From positions 160,872 through 224,871 of the forward strand of contig NZ_JAUFPL010000032.1 in NCBI RefSeq assembly GCF_030409215.1: a stretch of DNA of 64,000 bases, in the 5' to 3' direction. Below the pieces are notes generated by a model. The model was given only the letters and a program-made list of their open reading frames with translations. It did no database searches and had not been told where the DNA came from. The position numbers were made by a program, and so were the translations under genes. This DNA is from Halomonas ramblicola. GTDB lineage: Bacteria > Pseudomonadota > Gammaproteobacteria > Pseudomonadales > Halomonadaceae. Shown in pieces: positions 1 to 7,638 of this stretch (position 1 is the first letter of the stretch; each line of letters begins with the position of its first letter).

Positions 1-506
1 GCCTGGTGCAGCAGCTCGTTGAGCTCGCTGTAGGCCCAGGCGAGGCTCTCTTCCACCGCCATGCCCAGCTCGAGCAGTGCCTCGCGATCCGGCTCCGCCA
101 GGCCCTCCTCCTCGGCCGCCGATACCGCCTCCGAGAGCCGGGGCAGGCGGGTCTCCACCCAGGCCAGCTCCTCGAGCAACGGCCGGTAGTCGGCCGGGGG
201 AAGATCGCTGCGCTCCAGCTGGCGGCGGATCCCCTCGATCCTCAACGGGATCCGCCACAGCAGGTCGTTGGCCTGCGCCACATGCCCGGGGGACGGGCGA
301 GCCAGCAGGTTATCCAGGCTCAGGCGCAGCCGCGTCGGGTCCTCCTGGGCACGTACGACGTCGGTGACCATGGCGGTGTAGTTGGCCCCCACCAGGCGCC
401 GGGCCTCGGCCAGGTAGTAGCCGAAGGCCAGCGCACAGACGCCGGTCAGCAGCAGGAAGGCGAGCAGCAGGCGGGCACGCAGCTGTCGACTCGACAGCCG
501 CCTCAC
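1..506 (-). CDS. membrane sensor protein, N-terminal part (cut by window edge)
   Basis: The frame starts with GTG, whose GTGA overlaps the stop of the upstream gene (503-991), a sign of translational coupling, and it runs off the left edge. The visible ~168 residues start with a basic stretch and one transmembrane helix (about residues 10-30, LLLAFLLLTGVCALAFGYYL). A predicted periplasmic, mostly helical, Glu/Leu-rich sensor region follows. This layout fits the N-terminus of a sensor histidine kinase or diguanylate cyclase, but the catalytic part is outside the window, so the class is inferred. Pairing with a small exported pterin-domain-like protein is common for signalling enzymes. Confidence 0.6.
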   Translation of the reverse strand, partial: MRRLSSRQLRARLLLAFLLLTGVCALAFGYYLAEARRLVGANYTAMVTDVVRAQEDPTRLRLSLDNLLARPSPGHVAQANDLLWRIPLRIEGIRRQLERSDLPPADYRPLLEELAWVETRLPRLSEAVSAAEEEGLAEPDREALLELGMAVEESLAWAYSELNELLHQ

Positions 507-991
507 AAGGCGCTGACCTCACGGATCGCCCAGATCCAGCGGCTCATGGGTTCGCTGCCCCGACGCACCGCTTCGACGTCCGCCGGCACCACCAGCATGA
601 AGGGGCCGAGGTAATCGCGCGCCAGCGGCGCGCCGTCCAGACGGGTGACCAGCAGGTAGGCCTTCGCGTCGCGCTGGGCCGGGGTCAGGAAGGTGGTGTA
701 GTCGTCGTGGGCGATGAAGCGCACCCGCCGCGCCTCGTCCAGCCCCTGGTCGGCCAGGAAGGCGTCCAGCCACACCCCGGAGAACCGCCCCTCCGGGCCC
801 TCGGGATGGTGCATCTCCACGTGATGCAGCCCCGTTCGCTCGATCTCCTCGAGGGAGAGGCGGCGACTCTCGCTGCCCTGCGACACCACCAGGGTGACCT
901 CCTCGGACTGGGCGGTGGCGGGCAAGGCGATGGCCAGCAGCAGCCCGCCGAGCAGCGACAGGAAAGGCAAAGGCCGAGCGAGGACGCGCAT
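503..991 (-). CDS. exported protein resembling the molybdopterin-binding oxidoreductase domain
   Basis: 162 residues. A signal peptide is visible (MRVLARPLPF, a hydrophobic core, then ALPATAQS, cleavage near residue 28). The mature part has features of the small sulfite-oxidase-like pterin-domain family: a beta-strand start (VTLVVSQG), FSGVWLDAFLADQG, the segment DYTTFLTPAQRDAKAYLLV and a C-terminal GPFMLVVPAD...WIWAIREV. I see no cofactor-binding cysteine, so it may be a binding or sensory partner rather than an enzyme. Its stop overlaps the GTG of the downstream membrane sensor (1-506), so the two probably act together at the periplasmic face. Family assignment is by pattern recognition only. 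Confidence 0.6.
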   Translation of the reverse strand: MRVLARPLPFLSLLGGLLLAIALPATAQSEEVTLVVSQGSESRRLSLEEIERTGLHHVEMHHPEGPEGRFSGVWLDAFLADQGLDEARRVRFIAHDDYTTFLTPAQRDAKAYLLVTRLDGAPLARDYLGPFMLVVPADVEAVRRGSEPMSRWIWAIREVSAL

Positions 992-1095
992 GACAGGCTC
1001 CCGGGATGCGGTGATGGGTCGACTATCGCCAACCCGAGCCTGGCTGTCCACGTTCGGCGACAGTGGCGTCTCAACGCCTGCCGAACGGCCGTGCC

Positions 1096-1779
1096 TCAGT
1101 CGCGCCGATTGACGGCGGCAATCGCCTCGCCGGTGTGGTGAATATGGGCGAGCAGGCAGCGCCCGGCCCGCTCGCCGTCGCGGGCCTTCAGCGCCTCGAG
1201 TATCTCGCGATGCTCCTCGGTGGACTGCTCCCAGCGTCCCAGCTGGTCCAGCGCCAGGTAACGGGCGCGCTCCAGCTGGCCCAGCAGGCGCCGGTGGGTC
1301 CTCTCCAGCACGGGGTTCTTGGCCCCCGAGACGATGAGCGCATGGATGCGCTGGTTGAGGGCGAAGTAGGCGTCGCGATCGCCCTGGTCGAGCAGCTTCT
1401 CCAGGCGCAACTGGAGCTTCTCCAGGCGCTTGAGCTCGCTGGCGGTCATGCGCTCGGCCGCCAGGGTGGCGGCCAGGCTCTCCAGCCCGGCCTCGACCTC
1501 GAACAGATGTTCCAGCTCCTGGGGATCGATCAGCGAGACCTGGGCGTTGCGGTTGCGTCGCAGCGTCACCAGGCCATCGTTGGCCAGCATCTTCAGGGCC
1601 TCGCGCAGCGGCGTGCGCGAGATCCCCAGCTGTTCGCACAGCTCCGGCTCGACCAGCCGCTGACCCGGGGCCAGGCGCCCGTGGACGATCAGGTCGTGCA
1701 GCGCCTCATAGGCTTCCTCCGCCAGCGAGGGGGTCGTGATACGCCGCCGCCCGAGCAGGGCAGCACCTTCCGTTGTCAT
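1096..1779 (-). CDS. GntR-family (FCD) transcriptional regulator
   Basis: 227 residues. The winged helix (about residues 10-75) contains the GntR signature EAYEALHDLIVHGRLAPGQR and ISRTPLREALKMLANDGLV. The C-terminal all-helical FCD ligand domain (about 85-215) carries the usual spaced His/Asp/Asn residues (FALNQRIHALIV, STEEHREIL). I chose the ATG at 1779 because an AGAGGA box lies 9 bases upstream; the ATG three codons earlier would leave almost no spacing. FCD regulators usually repress catabolic operons and respond to small carboxylic acids. Its position beyond the racemase-TRAP operon on the same strand suggests it controls the hydantoinase/TRAP locus. An inverted repeat lies just upstream of it. 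Confidence 0.9.
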   Translation of the reverse strand: MTTEGAALLGRRRITTPSLAEEAYEALHDLIVHGRLAPGQRLVEPELCEQLGISRTPLREALKMLANDGLVTLRRNRNAQVSLIDPQELEHLFEVEAGLESLAATLAAERMTASELKRLEKLQLRLEKLLDQGDRDAYFALNQRIHALIVSGAKNPVLERTHRRLLGQLERARYLALDQLGRWEQSTEEHREILEALKARDGERAGRCLLAHIHHTGEAIAAVNRRD

Positions 1780-1812
1780 GTCAACCATTCCTCTTCGGTG
1801 AGGAGACGCGGC

Positions 1813-1845
1813 GATTGTCTCCGAACTGTCGGCCAGGAAACAATC
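1813..1845. promoter_or_regulatory. inverted repeat between racemase-like gene and gntR (candidate operator)
   Basis: GATTGTCTCC (1813-1822) and GGAAACAATC (1836-1845) form an inverted repeat matching at 9 of 10 positions with a 13-base spacer. It overlaps the racemase stop codon and lies 34 bases upstream of the GntR start. It could be an autoregulatory operator or a hairpin ending the upstream transcript; no T-run follows on the minus strand, so I favour an operator. Confidence 0.35.
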
Positions 1846-2614
1846 AATCGACGGATGTCGGGGCCTCGGCGATGCGACGCCCCACCAGCCCGGCGAGGGC
1901 CTCCGGAAGCCCCCGGCAACCCTTCTCGGGGGGCGGGGCGAAGCTGCCGCCGGAGGGCGGCGTGACCGCCATGTCGACGAGCGTCTGGGCCTGGTGCAGG
2001 GCACAGGTCACCCCGTCCAGGGCCGGTACCGGCAGACGGTCGGCCACGCTCCGGGCCAGGCCGGCCAGGGGAGCTCCGGCGAGGATCAGCACGTCGGCGC
2101 CATCATCCTGGACCGCCCGCTCGGCCAGGGCCACCAGGCGTTCGCCCTGGTCCTCCTGGACCCGGCCGATGTGCGCCAGGGGCTCGTCCAGGGCGCGGAT
2201 GCTGGCCAGGCGGTCGGCGAAGCCATGCGCGGCGATGGCTTCACGATACCAGGCCTGGATGCGCTGGGAGATGGCGATCACCGAGAAGCGGCTGCCGACC
2301 TGGCAGGCGCTGACCAGGGCGGCCTCGGTCATGCCCACCACCGGGATGGGCAGGATCTCGCGCAGGGCGGTGAGGCCCGGGTCGCCGAAGGCGGCGACCA
2401 CCACGGCGTCGTGGCCGACATGTCGCTCGGCCGCCACCTGCATGGCGGCATAGCCGCCGATCTGGGCCTCGGCGCGGGTCTCGATGTAGGCCACCCCGAA
2501 GGGGGCGGTGGCCAGGGTCAGCTGGGTACCGGGCCGGGTGCTGCGTCGCGCCTCGGCCTCGATCAGCCGCGTCACGTCGCGGGAGATGTTGGGATTGATG
2601 ACGAGGAGTCGCAT
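1844..2614 (-). CDS. hydantoin/Asp-Glu racemase family protein lacking both catalytic cysteines
   Basis: 256 residues with the family N-terminus MRLLVINPNIS and conserved blocks VAAFGDPGL and PVVGMTEAAL. Hydantoin racemases use two cysteines, in ACFGDPGL and LGCAGM motifs. Here these read A-A-F-G-D-P-G-L (Ala75) and L-A-G-A-P-L (Gly180), so both acid/base thiols are missing; the codon at the first site is clearly GCC. It may be a non-racemizing enzyme, a binding protein or a decayed racemase; the open frame is intact. It lies 36 bases downstream of the TRAP large permease, probably in the same operon, and the hydantoinase is encoded in the divergent half of the locus. Confidence 0.8.
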   Translation of the reverse strand: MRLLVINPNISRDVTRLIEAEARRSTRPGTQLTLATAPFGVAYIETRAEAQIGGYAAMQVAAERHVGHDAVVVAAFGDPGLTALREILPIPVVGMTEAALVSACQVGSRFSVIAISQRIQAWYREAIAAHGFADRLASIRALDEPLAHIGRVQEDQGERLVALAERAVQDDGADVLILAGAPLAGLARSVADRLPVPALDGVTCALHQAQTLVDMAVTPPSGGSFAPPPEKGCRGLPEALAGLVGRRIAEAPTSVD

Positions 2615-2650
2615 GGCGTGTTCCTTGGATCGTTATGGTGTTGGGGCGGC

Positions 2651-3931
2651 TCAGTAGCCCAGGGCGCGGGGCAGCCAGGTGACGATGCCCGGGAAGGCGA
2701 TGCAGGCGATCAGCACGGCGTACTGGAAGGCGATGAAGGGCCAGGCGCTCTTCATCAGTTCGTTGAGGCTGATCTTGGAGATGCCGCACATCACGAACAG
2801 CAGCACGCCCACCGGCGGCGTCATCATGCCCACCACCAGGTTCATCACGAACAGGAAGCCGAACAGCAGCGGATCGATGCCGTAGGCCAGGGCGATGGGC
2901 GCCAGCAACGGCACCAGCATGATGTAGGCGGCGTTGGACTCGATGAACATGCCCACCCCGATCAGCAACGCCATCACCAGCAGCAGGAACACCAGCGGAT
3001 CCTGGGTGACGCCCTGCAGCCAGCTGGTCAGCTGCATGGGGATCAGGTCGATGGTGAAGGCGAAGGTCATGGTGGAGGCGAAGGCGATCAGTGCGCCGAC
3101 CATGGCGGCGGTCACCGCGGCGTTGAACATCGCCTTGGGCAGATCGGCCAAGCGCAGCTGGCGGGTCACGAAGAAGCCGATCACCAGCGCATAGACCACG
3201 GCGATGGCCGCCCCCTCGGTGGGGGTGAAGGCCCCGGCGACGATGCCGCCCACCACCACGATGGGCATCAGCAGGATCGGCAGGGCCCGCCAGGTCTGCA
3301 CCAGCACGTGCCTGAGGCCGATCACGCCCCCCGCCAGGGGATAGCGGCGACGCATGGCGATGAACGACGCCAGCCCCATGAACCCCAGGGCGAGGATGAT
3401 GCCCGGCACCACGCCGGCCATGAACAACCCGCCCACCGAGACCGAGGAGCCGGCCATCAGCGCATAGACGATCATGGCATTGCTGGGCGGGATGATGGCC
3501 CCCAGGTTGGCCGCGGAAGCGACCACGGCGCTGCTGTAGCCGGTGTCGTACTGCTGGCGCATGGAGGGCACCAGCGAGCTGCCCAGTGCGCTGGCGCTGG
3601 CCACGGCGGCCCCGCTCACCGCCGCCAGCACCATGCCGGCGACGATGGCCACATGGGCCAGGCCACCGTGCACGCGGCCGATCAGCGAGTTGGCGAAGTC
3701 CACCAGGCGCTGCAGGATGCCGGCGGCCACCATCAGCTCGCCGGCCAGCATGAACAGCGGGATGGCCATCAGCGGGAAGCTGTTGACCGAGTGCATCATG
3801 CGCTGGGGCAGCACCGTGAAGTCCATGCCGCCCACGTAGAGGCCCACCAGCGACGCCAGGCCCAGGGCGAAGGCCAGGGGCATGCGCAGCAGGGCGAAGC
3901 CCAGGAAGGTGAAGATGATGGCCGGGGTCAT
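2651..3931 (-). CDS. dctM: TRAP transporter large permease (DctM family), first system
   Basis: 426 residues, nearly all hydrophobic, with the 12 or so membrane segments of TRAP large permeases. Family motifs visible include FPLMAIPLFMLAGELMVAAG, SGAAVASASALGSSLVPSM, ANLGAIIPPSNAMIVYALM and FTPTEGAAIAVVYAL. It forms the Na+-coupled channel subunit with the small permease and takes substrate from the periplasmic binding protein. Its ATG overlaps the stop of the small permease (ATGA, 3928-3931). The order is dctP-dctQ-dctM-racemase homologue on the minus strand. The substrate is not evident; a carboxylate or ureido/hydantoin-type compound is inferred from neighbours. Confidence 0.93.
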   Translation of the reverse strand: MTPAIIFTFLGFALLRMPLAFALGLASLVGLYVGGMDFTVLPQRMMHSVNSFPLMAIPLFMLAGELMVAAGILQRLVDFANSLIGRVHGGLAHVAIVAGMVLAAVSGAAVASASALGSSLVPSMRQQYDTGYSSAVVASAANLGAIIPPSNAMIVYALMAGSSVSVGGLFMAGVVPGIILALGFMGLASFIAMRRRYPLAGGVIGLRHVLVQTWRALPILLMPIVVVGGIVAGAFTPTEGAAIAVVYALVIGFFVTRQLRLADLPKAMFNAAVTAAMVGALIAFASTMTFAFTIDLIPMQLTSWLQGVTQDPLVFLLLVMALLIGVGMFIESNAAYIMLVPLLAPIALAYGIDPLLFGFLFVMNLVVGMMTPPVGVLLFVMCGISKISLNELMKSAWPFIAFQYAVLIACIAFPGIVTWLPRALGY

Positions 3932-4482
3932 GATGCGGTCCCTCCACGGCGTTCGGGCGCGCTGGGCAGGGGCTCGAGGCGCAGGGCCTGGGCCACCAGG
4001 TGCAGGCAGCTGTGGCCGGCGCAGACCAGCACGGCGATGTAGAAGACGGCGGCGGTGATCGGCAGGGTCGGCATCAGCTCCTGCCACTTGCTGGCCACGG
4101 CGCCGAGGCTGATCCAGAACAGCGCGGCCATCATGGCGGCGCCGATCCAGGCCATCAGCTGGGCCAGGCGCCGCTGCAGCGCCTCGGGAAAGTGGGAGAC
4201 CAGGGCGTCGATCCCTACGTGGATGCCCACCTTGATGCCGTGAGGGATGGCCAGGAAGATCGCCCACACGAAGAACAGGCGCGACAGCTCGTCGGCGGAG
4301 TCGATGGACCCGGCCAGCACGTAGCGGGTGAAGACCTGGGCCGAGACCAGCAGGGTCATCATGCCCATGGCCACCAGGATGGCGTAGTAGGACGTCCGGT
4401 CGAGCAGCGCCAGAAGGTGCAGGAAGTGGCGCTTGACCGGGCTGGAGGCGTGCGCCTCCAGCCGCTGCCAGGCGGGTGTCAT
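3928..4482 (-). CDS. dctQ: TRAP transporter small permease (DctQ family), first system
   Basis: 184 residues with four hydrophobic segments, including ILVAMGMMTLLVSAQVFTRY near residue 35 and the DctQ-typical DELSRLFFVWAIFLAIPHGIKVGIHVG pattern around 70-90. Together with the large permease it forms the membrane part of the transporter. Both ends overlap neighbours by 4 bases (ATGA at 4479-4482 with dctP and at 3928-3931 with dctM), which indicates tight translational coupling. The C-terminal tail is Pro/Glu-rich and cytosolic. Confidence 0.92.
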   Translation of the reverse strand: MTPAWQRLEAHASSPVKRHFLHLLALLDRTSYYAILVAMGMMTLLVSAQVFTRYVLAGSIDSADELSRLFFVWAIFLAIPHGIKVGIHVGIDALVSHFPEALQRRLAQLMAWIGAAMMAALFWISLGAVASKWQELMPTLPITAAVFYIAVLVCAGHSCLHLVAQALRLEPLPSAPERRGGTAS

Positions 4483-5477
4483 GATTCGAGCTCCTCGAGC
4501 ACCCGGTCGACCACCTCGGCGCCGATCTTGTCGCGCAGGTCGTCCACCACCCCCTGGCTCGCCTCGCGCAGGGCGGCACGGGTGTCGGCGTCGATCGGGG
4601 TGAACTCCATGCCGCGCTCGATCAGCGTCTCGCGGGCCGCCTCGTCCTCCTCGGCGGCGGTCTGGCGCTGCCAGGCCACGGCTTCGTCCATGGCCTCCTG
4701 GACCGCCTGCTGGTGTTCCTCGCTCAGGCCGTCGAAGGTATCGCGGTTGGCCACCACCACGATGAAGTCATAGAAGTGCCCGCTGTCGGAGAGATGCTGC
4801 TGAACCTCGTCCAGGCGCTTGGTGCTGATGATGCTGTAGGGGTTCTCCTGGCCATCCAGCACGCCCTGCTGCAGGGCGCCGTAGACCTCGTTGATGTCCA
4901 TGGAGACCGGGTTGGCGCCGATGGCGCGGAAGGTGTCCAGGTGGGTCTCGTTGGGCTGCAGGCGAATCTTCAGGCCTTCGAAGTCCTCGATAGCCTCGAT
5001 GGGCCGCTCGCTGTTGGTCACGTGACGGAAGCCCAGCTCCATGTAGCCCAGGGCGGTGAAGCCCTTCTCGGCCAGCTTCTCGTCGAGCAGCTCGCCCACC
5101 TCGCCATCGATCAGTTCGAAGGCCTCCTCGCGGCTGTCGAAGGCGAAGGGCAGGCTCAGGGCCTCGAGTTCGGGCACGGTGCGCGACAGGTAGGAAATGC
5201 CGATCCAGGTGCCGGCGATGACGCCGGTGCTGACCTGGTCGACGTTCTCCCCGGCGCCACCCAGCTGCATGTTGGGGAACAGCTCCGCGGTGACCTCGCC
5301 GTCGGTGCGCTCGGCGAGCTGCTCCTGGAAGATCTCCATGGCACGGCTGCTGGAGTGGTCGTCGGTGAAGTTGCCGCCGAAACGCAGGTTCTCGGCGCTG
5401 GCCATCAGCGGCGTCCCCAGGCCCAGGGCCAGGAGCAGGACGGCGGCACGGTTGGCAGGGCGCGTTGTTGTTGTCAT
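4479..5477 (-). CDS. dctP: TRAP transporter periplasmic binding protein (DctP family), first system
   Basis: 332 residues with a signal peptide (MTTTTRPANRAAVLLLALG, cleavage after MASA). The mature chain is a typical DctP lobe pair: LRFGGNFTDDHSSSRAMEIF, FEGLKIRLQPNETHLDTF with the arginine that clamps a substrate carboxylate, and INEVYGALQQGVLDGQENPY. The ATG at 5477 has an AGAGGA box 7 bases upstream. The first codons ATG ACA ACA ACA ACG contain AACAACAA, the form of an Hfq/Crc catabolite-activity motif, directly on the start site. It is the first gene of the minus-strand operon and is divergent from the Amdase-type gene. Confidence 0.93.
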   Translation of the reverse strand: MTTTTRPANRAAVLLLALGLGTPLMASAENLRFGGNFTDDHSSSRAMEIFQEQLAERTDGEVTAELFPNMQLGGAGENVDQVSTGVIAGTWIGISYLSRTVPELEALSLPFAFDSREEAFELIDGEVGELLDEKLAEKGFTALGYMELGFRHVTNSERPIEAIEDFEGLKIRLQPNETHLDTFRAIGANPVSMDINEVYGALQQGVLDGQENPYSIISTKRLDEVQQHLSDSGHFYDFIVVVANRDTFDGLSEEHQQAVQEAMDEAVAWQRQTAAEEDEAARETLIERGMEFTPIDADTRAALREASQGVVDDLRDKIGAEVVDRVLEELES

Positions 5478-5750
5478 GCGGGAATCCTCTTCGTTGAGCG
5501 GGTGGGGAAAATCGCCCCCTGGGTGATGCCGGGCGACTAGGAGAAACCATAGGACAGGCTTCACAGAAATACAAAATACCGAATACTGTTTTTTTATTTT
5601 TTGTTATAAAACAAATACTTGATCTTTTATTTTTTGGCGCTTTTATGCCGAACCGGCAAATTCGACTTGCAAAATCGCGCGGCTGTGCAAGGCTTTATTG
5701 GGTACACCGGATACAGTATACAGAATTTCAAGAACAACCCTGGAGCCCCC
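5478..5750. promoter_or_regulatory. divergent AT-rich regulatory region between the two TRAP operons
   Basis: This 273-base gap separates divergent operons. Its centre (about 5,560-5,645) is strikingly AT-rich against a GC-rich background. It contains the inverted repeat TTTGTT-ATAA-AACAAA (5600-5615) and an oppositely oriented pair ATACTGT (5583-5589) / ACAGTAT (5713-5719). These could be sites for the GntR regulator encoded at 1,096-1,779 and the promoters of both halves of the locus; I cannot assign a -10/-35 with confidence. Confidence 0.5.
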
Positions 5751-6488
5751 ATGGACCGCACCCTGATCGGCATGCTCACGCCCTCCTCCAACACCGTGCT
5801 GGAGCCCTATACCGCGGCCCTGCTGCGCGACCTCTTCCCCAGTGTCACGGCCCACTTCCAGCGCTTCACGGTCCGCGAGATCTCGATGCGCGACGACGCC
5901 CTGGCCCAGTTCGACCCGGCCCCGCTGCTGGAGGCCGCGCAGCGACTCAACGACGCGCGCATGGACGTCATCGCCTGGAACGGCACCTCGGCCAGTTGGC
6001 TCGGCTTCGAGACGGACCGGCGGCTGTGCGTGGCCATCACCGAGGCCACCGGGGCGCCGGCCACCACCAGCGTGCTGGCGCTCAACGAGGTGCTCGAGCG
6101 CACCGGCGTCACGCGCCTCGGCCTGGTGACGCCCTATCTCGACGACATCCAGGCGGCCATCGTCGCCAACTACGCCGCGGAGGGCATCGAGGTGGTGAGC
6201 GAGCGCCATCTCAATGATCGCGGCAACTTCTCCTTCTCCGAGGTCGACGAGGCCACCCTGGCGGGGCTGGTGCGCGAGGTGGCCGCGGCGCAGCCCCATG
6301 CCATCACCATCCTGTGCACCAACCTGCGCGGTGCCGGCATCGTGCCGGCGCTGGAGCGCGAACTCGGCATCCCCATCTACGACTCGGTCAGCGTGACGGT
6401 GTGGAAGACGCTGGCCCTGGCCGGCATCGACCCCGCCCGCCTCGCGGGCTGGGGGCAACTCTTCCAGGACCCGCGCCTCGGCGCGTGA
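5751..6488 (+). CDS. arylmalonate decarboxylase/maleate isomerase-like protein (Amdase family)
   Basis: 245 residues. The N-terminus MDRTLIGMLTPSSNTVLEPY matches the maleate isomerase/Amdase group of the Asp/Glu racemase superfamily. The first catalytic site reads IAWNGTSASWLG, with Gly78 where isomerases and racemases have Cys; the second site keeps Cys189 in TILCTNLRGAG. This Gly/Cys pair is the arrangement known for bacterial arylmalonate decarboxylase, so a decarboxylase-type reaction is more likely than racemization or maleate isomerization; ectoine-utilization EutA proteins are also related. I used the ATG at 5751, where similarity starts, rather than an in-frame upstream codon at 5619. 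It leads the plus-strand operon, followed by TRAP genes and a hydantoinase. Confidence 0.82.
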   Translation: MDRTLIGMLTPSSNTVLEPYTAALLRDLFPSVTAHFQRFTVREISMRDDALAQFDPAPLLEAAQRLNDARMDVIAWNGTSASWLGFETDRRLCVAITEATGAPATTSVLALNEVLERTGVTRLGLVTPYLDDIQAAIVANYAAEGIEVVSERHLNDRGNFSFSEVDEATLAGLVREVAAAQPHAITILCTNLRGAGIVPALERELGIPIYDSVSVTVWKTLALAGIDPARLAGWGQLFQDPRLGA

Positions 6489-6531
6489 CGTCATGGATAC
6501 ACCCCAACAACTTCAACGACGAGGTGACACC

Positions 6532-7590
6532 ATGCCCATCAAGTTCCCCCTCAAGCACCTGGCCCTGGGCGTTTCGCTGGCCGGCGGCCTGTTCGCCGGC
6601 GGCCTGGCCCAGGCGGAGACCCCGCTACGGGTCGTCGGCAACTTCTCCGGCAACAAGCTGCACGTGGACGAGGTCGAGCGGCCCTTCTTCGAGGAACTGG
6701 GCGCCCGCGACGACGTCTCGGTGGTCTACAACACCATGGACGCCATCGGCGTGGAGGCCGCCGACGCCCTGCGCAACATCCGCTCCGGGGCCTTCGACGT
6801 GATGTCGGTGCAGATCGGCATGGCCTCCCGCGACGAGCCCTTCCTCGAGGGCATCGACCTGGCCGGCGTCTCGCCGGACCTCGACGCCCAGCGCGAGGCC
6901 GTGGATGCCGTGCGCGAGGCCTTCGACGCTCGCCTGCAGGAACGCTTCAACGCCAAGCTGATGACGCTGTGGCCCTTCGGTCCGCAGATGATGTTCTGCA
7001 ACGGCGACATCGACGACGTCGGCGACCTCTCCGGCAAGAAGGTCCGCGTCTTCACGCCCTCCATGTCGCGCCTGGTGGAGGGGCTCGGCGCCGCGCCGGT
7101 GACCCTGCAGTTCAGCGAGGTCTACCTGGCGCTGCAGCGCGGGGTGACCGACTGCGGCGTGACGGCGCCCTCGGCGGGCAACAACGGCAAGTGGCCCGAG
7201 GTCACCGACACCTTCGTGCCGCTGCCGCTCTCCTACTCGGTGCAGGGCCACTTCATGAACCTGGACACCTGGAACCGCTTCGACGAGGCCCAGCAGCGGG
7301 AGCTGACCGAGGCCTTCGGGCGGCTCGAGGAGCAGATGTGGGAGCTGGCCTACGAGGTCAACGACGACGCCATCGCCTGCAACACCGGCCAGGAGGGGTG
7401 CTCGCGTCACGAGGCCTACGACATGGCGCTGGTGGAGATCGACCCGGCGTCCCGCGAGCGGGTGGCGGCCATCACCCAGGAGGCGGTGCTGCCGGTCTGG
7501 GCCGAGACCTGCAGCGAGCAGTACACGAGCTGCGTCGAGGTATGGAACGACACCGTGGGTGATGCCGCCGGCATGACCATTTCCCAGTAA
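6532..7590 (+). CDS. TRAP transporter binding protein (DctP-like), second system
   Basis: 352 residues with a signal peptide (MPIKFPLKHLALGVSLAGG, cleavage after LAQA). The body has the DctP pattern: ALRNIRSGAFDVMSVQIG, LSGKKVRVFTPSMSRLVE with the substrate-clamping arginine region, and FSEVYLALQRGVTDCGV. It is a distant paralogue of the first binding protein, with several cysteines (CNGD, TDCG, ACNTGQEGC, ETCSEQYTSC) that could make disulfides in the periplasm. The ATG at 6532 has GAGGTG upstream; an earlier in-frame ATG at 6493 would break the signal peptide. Being next to its own Q and M subunits supports a second complete TRAP system. Confidence 0.88.
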   Translation: MPIKFPLKHLALGVSLAGGLFAGGLAQAETPLRVVGNFSGNKLHVDEVERPFFEELGARDDVSVVYNTMDAIGVEAADALRNIRSGAFDVMSVQIGMASRDEPFLEGIDLAGVSPDLDAQREAVDAVREAFDARLQERFNAKLMTLWPFGPQMMFCNGDIDDVGDLSGKKVRVFTPSMSRLVEGLGAAPVTLQFSEVYLALQRGVTDCGVTAPSAGNNGKWPEVTDTFVPLPLSYSVQGHFMNLDTWNRFDEAQQRELTEAFGRLEEQMWELAYEVNDDAIACNTGQEGCSRHEAYDMALVEIDPASRERVAAITQEAVLPVWAETCSEQYTSCVEVWNDTVGDAAGMTISQ

Positions 7591-7638
7591 CGCCGAGGCC
7601 GCGCCCCGGCCGGCCCGGGGCGCGGCGGGAGGATTCCG

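Noticed and set aside
5619..5750. Upstream in-frame extension of the Amdase-type protein
   Set aside because: It lies in the AT-rich control region, has no family similarity and no ribosome site; the ATG at 5751 begins the conserved MDRTLIGML.
5751..6488. Call as maleate cis-trans isomerase
   Set aside because: The first catalytic Cys required for that reaction is Gly78; only the second Cys is present, so the Amdase-like label is safer.
6493..6531. Earlier ATG for the second TRAP binding protein
   Set aside because: It would put a charged stretch before the signal peptide; GAGGTG before 6532 gives a better start.
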